Shown here piece after piece: positions 17,398 to 24,873 of a stretch of DNA of 64,000 nt. The notes under the pieces are model-generated. The model saw only the letters and a list, made by a program, of their open reading frames with translations, had not been told where the DNA came from and searched no databases. The stretch covers positions 1-64,000 of the forward strand of contig WRMN01000008.1 in assembly GCA_009777095.1 (NCBI GenBank). The letters run 5' to 3'. Within the stretch, counting starts at the first letter, position 1. Every line of letters begins with the position of its first letter. The DNA comes from Bacteroidales bacterium. GTDB taxonomy: Bacteria > Bacteroidota > Bacteroidia > Bacteroidales > UBA932. The position numbers and the translations under genes were made by a program.

Positions 17398-18177
17398 ATG
17401 AAAAAAGTTTTATCATTATTATCCGTATTCCTTTTATGGAGCCTTATTTTAACCCATGCTCAAGAGAAGAACATGTGGTTCGATGCACAAATTATTGAAT
17501 CTATAGGCCTCAACAGCTGGAATAAGCTGGAGTTTGCCTCCGACCGCCTGCCGCGCCTGTCCTCCACCGACCTACGCGCTACGCTCAATATGTATATTTT
17601 CCGACCTGTCGGTCTCTTTGGCGATTTAGCTGTGGGTATCATGCCCGCGCCGCGCAACGGACTATCCGACCCTGCCGCCAGAGCATCTCTCTATGCGGGA
17701 ATTCCTTATTACACCAAAGAATTAACCATTGAGGAGGGGTATCAAACAGCTACTATCCATTACAAGCTGACTGTCGGGCTTTTCGGAAAGATTCCGGCAA
17801 ACGAGAAACTTTCCGTATTTCCCTATTTTGGCATTGGTATGATGAGCATATCGCCACCCACCTGCGAAGCCATACTCAAGGAGCAGGATTCCAACATGCA
17901 ATACACCGCTTCTTATCAGTGGTTTAAAAAAGACAGCTACGGTAATGGCAGTAGCGTCGCCACGCTCGGCTATCTTGCCGGCAGGCTACGGTTCGCCTAC
18001 CATATCTCGCCAAAGTTTGATCTTTTGTTTGGCCTCGAATACACTTGGCACTTTACACGTGCCGATTTTTTCGAAACCTACACCAATTATTTCAACCATA
18101 ATTTAGTAAAGACAAATCAGCATAAAGGTAATCAAGTTAACATGTTGGGGTTGTCGGTGGGGATTTCGTTTCTTTGA
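17398..18177 (+). CDS. Probable outer-membrane beta-barrel protein
   Basis: The 259-aa protein has a signal peptide ending near THAQ, alternating hydrophobic strands rich in Tyr, Phe and Gly, and a C-terminal strand ending in GISFL, where a terminal aromatic-hydrophobic pair is typical of BAM substrates. About 8-10 strands are plausible. There is no enzyme motif. It follows the lipoprotein gene by 3 bases. Function is not known; porin-like or OmpA-barrel-like roles are possible. Confidence 0.72.
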   Translation: MKKVLSLLSVFLLWSLILTHAQEKNMWFDAQIIESIGLNSWNKLEFASDRLPRLSSTDLRATLNMYIFRPVGLFGDLAVGIMPAPRNGLSDPAARASLYAGIPYYTKELTIEEGYQTATIHYKLTVGLFGKIPANEKLSVFPYFGIGMMSISPPTCEAILKEQDSNMQYTASYQWFKKDSYGNGSSVATLGYLAGRLRFAYHISPKFDLLFGLEYTWHFTRADFFETYTNYFNHNLVKTNQHKGNQVNMLGLSVGISFL

Positions 18178-18263
18178 TGCCACCCTCATTTTGTTCAGTA
18201 AAAAACGGATATCCTGCTATTGTTCCGAATTTAAACGGATTATTCACATTATCAAATATTTAT

Positions 18264-18291
18264 ATATTACAAAAATTTCGTAATATTTTTT
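18264..18291 (+). terminator. AT-rich hairpin with T-run
   Basis: Arms ATATTAC (18264-18270) and GTAATAT (18280-18286) are followed by six T. It lies about 86 bases after the beta-barrel gene. The rest of 18178-18427 has no other feature than the promoter and palindrome before the ATPase gene. Confidence 0.45.
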
Positions 18292-18367
18292 AGCCTGAAA
18301 TTAGGGCATTATTCCAATTTATGCAAAAAATCTTTCATTCATGTATCTCTAATTCAAAAATTAACCA

Positions 18368-18410
18368 TACCTTTGTAGACCAAACTTTAAGAAATGTCAA
18401 ACTTTGGTCT
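18368..18410 (+). promoter_or_regulatory. Promoter and overlapping palindrome before the ATPase gene
   Basis: The -7 element TACCTTTG is at 18368-18375. Directly after it, arms AGACCAAA (18377-18384) and TTTGGTCT (18403-18410) form an inverted repeat that extends with one mismatch to 12 bp. It covers the expected transcription start. It could be an operator or a hairpin at the 5' end of the mRNA. Confidence 0.65.
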
Positions 18411-18427
18411 GTAAAAATAAAAGGTAT

Positions 18428-19648
18428 ATGAAGAGCATAGAACGAAAGGATTATATGAACACGCTTATCGGGTTGCGTGATAAAAATCTGATAAAAATTC
18501 TCACAGGTGTACGGCGTTGTGGCAAATCTACTATAATGCAGCTGTTTCGTGAGTATTTAATTGCTGACGGTGTTAGCCAAACTCAAATTGTTTTTCTAAA
18601 TTTTGAAGATTTTGAAAACCGCAAATGGTTAAATGACTTGGAAGGATTATATTATCATATTGTAAATCAATTAGATTTGTCAAAGTCTTGTTACGTTTTT
18701 CTTGACGAAGTTCAGCAAATAAAAGAATTTGAGCGACTGGTGGACGGGCTTTATGTAAAACCAAATATTGATGTATATATAACAGGTTCAAATGCTTATC
18801 TTCTTTCGAGCGAATTGGGAACCTTACTGACAGGCAGGTATATTTCTATTCATATTTTGCCGTTTTCGTTTAAGGAATTTTTATTTACTCAAACAGATAC
18901 TTCGCGCACTGATTTATTGTTTGCAAAATACATTGACACAGGCGGAATGCCGGGAATTTTTGACCTTCCTGAAAATTTAGTTAAAAATTACATTCAAGAT
19001 GTGATACAAAACATTATACAGAAAGACGTATTAGTTCGTAATAAATGGCGTAACCAAGACCATTTTAACAAAACAACCGCTTTCCTTTTTGATGCTATCG
19101 GCTCAATAATTTCGCCAAAAAAAATAACCAACACGCTGAAAACAAACAATCAAATCTCTCTTTCTCACAATACGGTTGAAAACTACATAAATGCGTTGGT
19201 AGAATCATATATGTTTTATAAAGTAAAACGTTTCGATTTGCGGGGAAAAGGTCTTTTGATGACACAGGAAAAATATTATTCCGTTGATTTGGGATTAAAA
19301 AAATTCTTTCTCGGCGATAAAATTAACCTTGATTTAGGGCATAATTTGGAAAATATAGTTTTCATCGAATTGTTAAGGCGTGGAAATCAAGTAAATATTG
19401 GTAAAGCCGGCAATACAGAAATTGATTTTGTTGTGAGAAAACCAAATGGCGACAGAGAATATATACAAGTGGCTTGGACAACAAAGGAGCAAAGTACTTT
19501 TGAACGGGAAATACGACCATTTGAATTGATAAAAGATTTTAACCGCAGAATTTTACTCACTACCGATGTGGAGCCGGCAACAACTTACAAAGGCATACAA
19601 AAAATAAATATAATAGATTGGTTATTAGAAAATTCGTCAACTACCTGA
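18428..19648 (+). CDS. AAA-type ATPase with DUF4143 domain
   Basis: The 406-aa protein starts at the ATG 18428; the open frame begins earlier at 18404, but that lies inside the palindrome at the transcript start. It has the Walker A GVRRCGKST and a Walker B-like VFLDEVQ of the AAA_14 domain, then GSNAYLLSSELGTLLTGR, and ends with a DUF4143 domain containing the IDFVV segment characteristic of a nuclease-like fold. Members are widespread, often multicopy in Bacteroidota, and of unclear biological role; links to defence or DNA transactions are proposed. Its 3' end overlaps the convergent LytTR gene by 8 bases. Confidence 0.92.
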   Translation: MKSIERKDYMNTLIGLRDKNLIKILTGVRRCGKSTIMQLFREYLIADGVSQTQIVFLNFEDFENRKWLNDLEGLYYHIVNQLDLSKSCYVFLDEVQQIKEFERLVDGLYVKPNIDVYITGSNAYLLSSELGTLLTGRYISIHILPFSFKEFLFTQTDTSRTDLLFAKYIDTGGMPGIFDLPENLVKNYIQDVIQNIIQKDVLVRNKWRNQDHFNKTTAFLFDAIGSIISPKKITNTLKTNNQISLSHNTVENYINALVESYMFYKVKRFDLRGKGLLMTQEKYYSVDLGLKKFFLGDKINLDLGHNLENIVFIELLRRGNQVNIGKAGNTEIDFVVRKPNGDREYIQVAWTTKEQSTFEREIRPFELIKDFNRRILLTTDVEPATTYKGIQKINIIDWLLENSSTT

Positions 19649-20381
19649 ACGTCTTCAAAAATTCATCTTTGTAAGTAGGCGAAATGTCAACTTCGCGGCC
19701 GTTCGAGAGCATGATGACGCCCCCCGTTCCTTTGTGGTACGACTTCACATGATGAATATTGATGATATGCGATTTGTGTACGCGCAAAAAGGGAAAGGGC
19801 AAAATTTCTTCAAAATGTTTCAGAAAACGGCAGACCATTTTTTTACCGCCGTCGGCAAGGTAAATATCGGTAAAATTGCCGTTGCCCTGCAAGTGGACAA
19901 TATCTTCCATCTTCACCACTTCAAAGCCTTCAAGGGTGGGCAGGATAACCTGTCGCTTGTCGAGCCGTTCCTCGCGGAAATTATCAAGGATAATTTTGTT
20001 GCGGTTGAACAGTTGCTGTTTTTCGATCTGCTGCTGCACCTTGTTCACCGCAGCAATCAATTCTTCTATGCTCACCGGCTTGAGCAAATAATAAGCTGCG
20101 CTTTGGTTCAGCGCACGCAGCGAGTATTCCGAAAAAGCGGTTACAAAAATAGTTTCAAAGGATAAATCCTTACAGGCCTCCAATACGTCAAAGGCATTGC
20201 CGAAGGGCATCTCCACGTCAAGGAACACGAGTTCGGGCTGCAGTTCATGCAACAAATTTATCGCCTCTTGCGCATTGACCGCTTCGCCTAACAGTTGCAC
20301 CTGCGGACAATATTTCGCTAAATAGTTTTTCAGCGCTTCGCGGGCAGCCGCCTCATCTTCTATAATTACGCTTCTTATCAT
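19641..20381 (-). CDS. LytTR-family response regulator
   Basis: The 246-aa regulator has a receiver domain with acidic residues E8, D9 and phospho-acceptor D55 (FLDVEMP), and a LytTR DNA-binding domain at about 140-246 with the typical FLRVHKSHIIN segment. It acts as the output of the LytS-type kinase encoded just upstream (20453-22183). The 71 bases between them contain repeated TTCAAGG units. The last 8 bases overlap the end of the convergent ATPase gene. Confidence 0.94.
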   Translation of the reverse strand: MIRSVIIEDEAAAREALKNYLAKYCPQVQLLGEAVNAQEAINLLHELQPELVFLDVEMPFGNAFDVLEACKDLSFETIFVTAFSEYSLRALNQSAAYYLLKPVSIEELIAAVNKVQQQIEKQQLFNRNKIILDNFREERLDKRQVILPTLEGFEVVKMEDIVHLQGNGNFTDIYLADGGKKMVCRFLKHFEEILPFPFLRVHKSHIINIHHVKSYHKGTGGVIMLSNGREVDISPTYKDEFLKTFR

Positions 20382-20383
20382 AT

Positions 20384-20454
20384 AACAATAAATGGTTCAA
20401 GGTTCAAGGTTTAAGGTTCAAAGTTCAATCGTCATTGCGAGGTACGAAGCAATC
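20384..20454. repeat. Intergenic TTCAAGG repeats plus a 25-bp dispersed element
   Basis: Four imperfect units of the GGTTCAAGG type fill about 20394-20428. They are followed by a 25-bp element at 20430-20454 that occurs in exact reverse complement at 51367-51391, with a 19/25 copy at 37810-37834. The element overlaps the stop codon of the kinase gene. Its outer ATTGC/GCAAT arms can pair. Confidence 0.8.
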
Positions 20455-22183
20455 AAGGTTCAATAGATGAATTATGGAGGAGCGGAAGGTTGATAGAAAT
20501 CCTTACGCCGCTTTCCGGCGCAGGCTTTTCGTCAATTTGTATGCCTATAGCTATTTTATATATTTCGCAGAGCAGTTTTACTCTTTCATTGATGTTGTTC
20601 ATTCCGCGCGATTGGTGCGCCTTTTGGTTGGCGGTTTTCAGCGCTTGGCTTTTGCTCAGGCCGATGCCGTTGTCGTCAATAACAATGCAGAGCGTTTTTT
20701 CTGAAATCGTCGCCGACAATTTTAACAATCCCTTGTCGTCCTTGTAGCGCAGTCCATGCCATATAGCGTTTTCGAGATAGGGCTGCAGCAACATTCCGGG
20801 AACGTACAGCGCTTCCGATTCCACCGCCTTATCAATGGTTATTTCATAAGAAAATTTATCGGCGAAACGCAATTGTTCTAACTCAAGATATTCTTTCAAC
20901 AGCGTCAATTCGCGGTCAAGGCGGATAAAGTCCTTGCCGGAATTTTCCATCGTATTGCGCATGAGGCGCGAGTAGGAGGCGAGGTATTTGTTGGCTGCGA
21001 CCTCGTCGTTTTGAGCGATATATTGGTTAACGCTGTTCAGGCTGTTGAAGATAAAATGCGGATTCATCTCGCGCCGTAACGATTGCAAGGCTATTTTTTT
21101 GTTGCGGAGATTGATGCTGCGCAAAGCGATTACTAACAAAAACACAAAGGCGGTCATCAATACAACAGACCAAATTAAAACATTGTTAAGGGTGTTTTTC
21201 TTACCGATAAGTGCCTCCTGTAACGATTTCTCCTTTTCTAACTGAATGATTTTTTCTTCGGTCGATTGAAAGGTCTTAACATCTATCAGCGAACTGTCGG
21301 CGCGAATCATAGTTTCCAAGTTATGCAAAAATTCCTGATACAGGGTCGTGGCTTTTTTGTTGTTGCCTTGCCTGTGGTACTCGCGGGCGAGTATTTCCAA
21401 ACTTTTGGTTGCCTCTATGGTGTTATTTTCCGCCAGCGCAATCTGATATACTTCGATTAAGGTATTAATGCCTTTCTCCGACTGCTGTTCGCTGAGATAT
21501 ACTTCGGCCATTTTTCGTTGTATGCCGAGGGCTTCCGGCGCCTTTTCCGACATGTTTTGCAAGGCTGTTTCGTAGTTTTCCAAAGCAATTTGGCTTTGGT
21601 TCATCTGCACATTAACATCTGCCATTTGGGTGTAAGCCTGCGCTATTTCTTTTTGGGAAATAGCTTCCTCCTCTTGCAAAAGTTGAATGTTTTTTTCGAT
21701 ATACTGCGACTGCACCTCAGGATTATTGGCATTTCTCAGGCGGCGGGCGTCATTCCTGTTAAGCTCCTTTGTGGACGGATTTGAGCTGCTTAATTCTGCT
21801 GTTTCGTAAAGCTTTGTCGCCTTGTCCACTTCGCCTTGGACTTCCTGCAGCTTGGCTAATTCGCGGGTAACCTCGGCAGCCTTTTCTTTTTGGTTTAACT
21901 TGTTGTACAATCGCAGCGCCCTGTTCCAGTAATCTTCGGCCTTGGCATATTCTTTTTTATTAGCCAACTCCTTGGCTAAGCGCACGTAGTCTGCGGCAAG
22001 GCTCTCTTCATCTTGCGTCGGCTCTTCTAATTGTTTGGAAACCCGCTCGGCCGCCTTTTGAATAGGCGCCGCCGATTTTTTCTCTTCCTGAGCAAGCAAA
22101 GGGAGCGCCGAAATAGTCAGGAGGATAAATCCGAGGAGTGTTTTATGTAGAATGTCTCTTTTCAACTGTTTTTTATTTTTCAT
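20453..22183 (-). CDS. LytS/YpdA-type sensor histidine kinase with TPR sensor region
   Basis: The 576-aa protein has a signal/anchor segment (about 15-31), a long tetratricopeptide-like extracytoplasmic region (about 60-320), one TM at about 334-355, and a His_kinase domain with H376 in NPHFIFNSLN. The ATPase part has the DDNGIGLS motif near residues 507-514. The layout is typical for Bacteroidota partners of LytTR regulators. The regulator gene follows after 71 bases. The ligand is unknown. Confidence 0.93.
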   Translation of the reverse strand: MKNKKQLKRDILHKTLLGFILLTISALPLLAQEEKKSAAPIQKAAERVSKQLEEPTQDEESLAADYVRLAKELANKKEYAKAEDYWNRALRLYNKLNQKEKAAEVTRELAKLQEVQGEVDKATKLYETAELSSSNPSTKELNRNDARRLRNANNPEVQSQYIEKNIQLLQEEEAISQKEIAQAYTQMADVNVQMNQSQIALENYETALQNMSEKAPEALGIQRKMAEVYLSEQQSEKGINTLIEVYQIALAENNTIEATKSLEILAREYHRQGNNKKATTLYQEFLHNLETMIRADSSLIDVKTFQSTEEKIIQLEKEKSLQEALIGKKNTLNNVLIWSVVLMTAFVFLLVIALRSINLRNKKIALQSLRREMNPHFIFNSLNSVNQYIAQNDEVAANKYLASYSRLMRNTMENSGKDFIRLDRELTLLKEYLELEQLRFADKFSYEITIDKAVESEALYVPGMLLQPYLENAIWHGLRYKDDKGLLKLSATISEKTLCIVIDDNGIGLSKSQALKTANQKAHQSRGMNNINERVKLLCEIYKIAIGIQIDEKPAPESGVRISINLPLLHNSSIEP

Positions 22184-22219
22184 AATTTAATCTATAGAGG
22201 CTTCATTTTAAGTTACGGT

Positions 22220-23371
22220 CTAAGGAGAACAGGGTTCTTCCTTATTCAGTTCTCGTTCTATTTCCTCAATGGATGGTAACGACGATTTGAAATTTTCGGG
22301 TAACAGTTTTGAAAGTGTATATTCAGAAATACCTATCGGTTGACTGCTACTTTCCAATGAATATTGGGCTTCGATATTATCTTTCTTTTTAACGATAAGT
22401 ATTCCTATAGTGGGATTGTCTATATCTTTTTTCAATTGATGGTTAACAGCTGTTATATAATATCCAAGTTTTCCCGTGTATTCCGGTTCAAATTCCTTGA
22501 TTTTTAATTCTATAACCACATAACAACGCAACTCCAAATGATAAAACAATAAATCAATATTTCTTGTTTTATTGCCTATTAATATTGGATATTGCTTCCC
22601 TAAGTATGCGAAACCTTGTCCAAGCTCTAATAAGAATTTCGTAATATTTTCAATTAAAGCATCTTCCAACTCTTTTTCCTTATAATTTTCGGTCATTGTC
22701 AGAAAATCAAAATTATAAGGGTCTTTTAATGTTTCTTTGGCTAATTCACTCTGAACGTTTGGTAATAAGCGGTCAAAATTAGTAATGGCTTTCCCTTGAC
22801 TATGGTATAAGTCTGCTTCGATAAAGTTTATCAATACTGACCGGCTCCATCCGTTTTTGATGGTCTTTTGAACGTAAAACAAGGCTTCATGTACAGATTT
22901 GCATTTATCAATAATACATTTATGATGCCCCCAAGGCATTAAAAACAACGAATTACTGTTAAATTTGTCCCCAGTCTGAGGGCGAATTATATCCTCCTTA
23001 TTTTCAACAAATTGCAATTTATCCCCAAGTTGGGGACGAAATAAGGCTGTCTCATCAACAATTTGTTGACGAATTAATTTATCCTGCGAATAGAATTGAA
23101 AAAAATACTTACAATACTTTAGATTAGTAGCCGAAAATCCTTTCATATCAGGAAATTCCGCCTTTAATTCCTTGCTTACTTGTTCAAAAAATCCGCTACC
23201 CCACACAGCATCCATTTGGCGAACAGCTATGTCATGCCCCAATTCCCAGTACAAGCGCAACATTTCTTCATTTACTTTTATAGCTGCCTTAAGTTGGCTT
23301 TGCCGAATACGTGATTTCAAATTCACAAGCCATTGTTTAAAATCAGGATTTTTTATAATATCCATATTCAT
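22220..23371 (-). CDS. DUF1016 / YhcG-family PD-(D/E)XK protein
   Basis: The 383-aa protein has the DUF1016 N-terminal domain (about 10-100, 145-195) and a C-terminal YhcG nuclease-fold domain. The putative metal site is D273 in NIDLLFYH and E288-L-K290 in VIELK. Between the two halves of the N-terminal domain lies an unusual linker in which the octamer RPQxGDK occurs twice, 18 residues apart (about 112-118 and 130-136). The family is common beside restriction systems and in mobile regions, but no reaction has been firmly assigned to most members. ATG at 23365 is an alternative start. Confidence 0.88.
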   Translation of the reverse strand: MNMDIIKNPDFKQWLVNLKSRIRQSQLKAAIKVNEEMLRLYWELGHDIAVRQMDAVWGSGFFEQVSKELKAEFPDMKGFSATNLKYCKYFFQFYSQDKLIRQQIVDETALFRPQLGDKLQFVENKEDIIRPQTGDKFNSNSLFLMPWGHHKCIIDKCKSVHEALFYVQKTIKNGWSRSVLINFIEADLYHSQGKAITNFDRLLPNVQSELAKETLKDPYNFDFLTMTENYKEKELEDALIENITKFLLELGQGFAYLGKQYPILIGNKTRNIDLLFYHLELRCYVVIELKIKEFEPEYTGKLGYYITAVNHQLKKDIDNPTIGILIVKKKDNIEAQYSLESSSQPIGISEYTLSKLLPENFKSSLPSIEEIERELNKEEPCSP

Positions 23372-23502
23372 TTTTCTGTCTTTTTAATAATAAATCACTT
23401 TTTTATGCAAAGTAAGGCATTTTTATCCATTTCTGCGCTATGTTTCACCAAGTCAAAACAGTGTTTCACCATTTTTAACAGGAAAAAGGAAATTTTACCC
23501 CT

Positions 23503-23510
23503 TATATTTG
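23503..23510 (+). promoter_or_regulatory. Promoter -7 element for ARPP-1-like lipoprotein
   Basis: TATATTTG lies 62 bases before the ATG at 23572. Confidence 0.55.
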
Positions 23511-23571
23511 TCCTCAGAAATTAGGAATTAAACATTAAACAAAATAATTATCAACTTAAAAATTACAGATT

Positions 23572-24648
23572 ATGAAAAAGTCAATTTTAATGAGTGCGCT
23601 CTTGTCGCTTACATGTTTATCGGCCTGCGGGCAATCAACTCCAACCGCCACAGCCTCTTCATCGGGCTACACGTACAAGAACCTGACCATCTTCCTGATT
23701 CAGGGAAAAGACGAGCTGTCGCGTAATTACCTGACCTTGGAAGAGGCCATGAAGCAAAAGAAAATCACCCTGCACGAAACAGGCAGCGTAGGCGAATTGT
23801 CGGTGGACAACAGTTCTTCGGAGCATGTATTTATTATGGCGGGCGACATTGTGAAAGGCGGTCGTCAAGACCGTACTATCGGCGAAGATATTGTGCTGGC
23901 TCCCGGCGCTAAAAAAGTACCCTTAAAGTCGTTTTGCGTAGAGCAAAGCCGTTGGAGCAGTCGTGGTTCGGAAAGCGCGGCGGTTTTTTCTTCTTCCGAA
24001 AAAACACTGAATAATAAAGCCCTGAAGGTGGCTGCGCGAACAGAAAAAAGTCAGGACAAAGTATGGAAAGAAGTAGCCGATTATCAGGCAAAAGCAAGTG
24101 AAAAGGTGAGCGCGGAGGTAAAAAGCAGCACCTCGCCTACGAGTTTGCAGCTTACCTTGGAAAACGACAAGATAAAAGGCAGCATTTCCGAATATGTGAA
24201 TGCCTTACAGCCTGCCTTCGACGGCAAAAATGATGTGCTGGGCTTCGCTTTTTTTATTAACGGAAAAATCTCAACGGTGGAAACTTTCGGCAATGCCGCC
24301 CTGTTTAAAAAATTGCAGAAAAAATTATTGGAAGCAGCAGCCTCTGAGGCTTTTGAGCAATATGACGAAAAATTAAAGTTTGAAACCCCTGTCCGCGCTG
24401 CTTTAAAAACCTTTATGGAGCAAGCGGAACAAGGCGTAGAAACCGCGCGTCAAACTGCTACCCTGATGATGGAATATACCAAAAAAACCGACAGCAGTAT
24501 TTTATTGCGCAGCGTAAACACCGATGCAGGAAAGGCGGCCTTGCACACCAGTATTTATTCTACAGACGGACTGTCAACTGACAGCGATAGTGATTCGGGC
24601 TATCAGTATGGCGGCAGGCAACGCAATGTGAACAGGGTAGTGCGGTAA
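23572..24648 (+). CDS. ARPP-1-like domain lipoprotein
   Basis: The 358-aa protein begins with a lipoprotein signal ending in lipobox LSAC (Cys19). Residues about 35-310 match my memory of the ARPP-1 family (ARG and rhodanese-phosphatase associated): the GDIVKGGRQDRTI segment and the SFCVEQSRW segment are its signature. The tail is Ser/Asp-rich and disordered-looking (TDSDSDSGYQYGG). The biochemical role of the family is not known. The gene is monocistronic, with its own promoter and a strong terminator. Confidence 0.75.
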   Translation: MKKSILMSALLSLTCLSACGQSTPTATASSSGYTYKNLTIFLIQGKDELSRNYLTLEEAMKQKKITLHETGSVGELSVDNSSSEHVFIMAGDIVKGGRQDRTIGEDIVLAPGAKKVPLKSFCVEQSRWSSRGSESAAVFSSSEKTLNNKALKVAARTEKSQDKVWKEVADYQAKASEKVSAEVKSSTSPTSLQLTLENDKIKGSISEYVNALQPAFDGKNDVLGFAFFINGKISTVETFGNAALFKKLQKKLLEAAASEAFEQYDEKLKFETPVRAALKTFMEQAEQGVETARQTATLMMEYTKKTDSSILLRSVNTDAGKAALHTSIYSTDGLSTDSDSDSGYQYGGRQRNVNRVVR

Positions 24649-24693
24649 AAGGTGAAGGGTGGAAAGGTGCGGGGCTAAATGCAAATTTAGGAG

Positions 24694-24724
24694 AAACTGT
24701 TTAAATTAAACAGTTTTTTTTATT
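24694..24724 (+). terminator. Rho-independent terminator
   Basis: Arms AAACTGTTTAA (24694-24704) and TTAAACAGTTT (24706-24716) are followed by an uninterrupted T-run. It ends the ARPP-1-like gene, 46 bases after its stop. Confidence 0.85.
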
Positions 24725-24822
24725 TTTTTTAAATCAATTATGTATTTACAAATCAATTATTTGCTAAAAGTCGCCAATAAGCCGCCCGTATATATACTGG
24801 TGTAAATTAAAAATCTACTCTC

Positions 24823-24830
24823 TAACTTTG
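24823..24830 (+). promoter_or_regulatory. Promoter -7 element for the repeat lipoprotein
   Basis: TAACTTTG lies 44 bases before the ATG at 24874. Confidence 0.6.
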
Positions 24831-24873
24831 CAGCAAAATAGTTCAAAGCTCAAAATTATAAATCGTAAATAAA

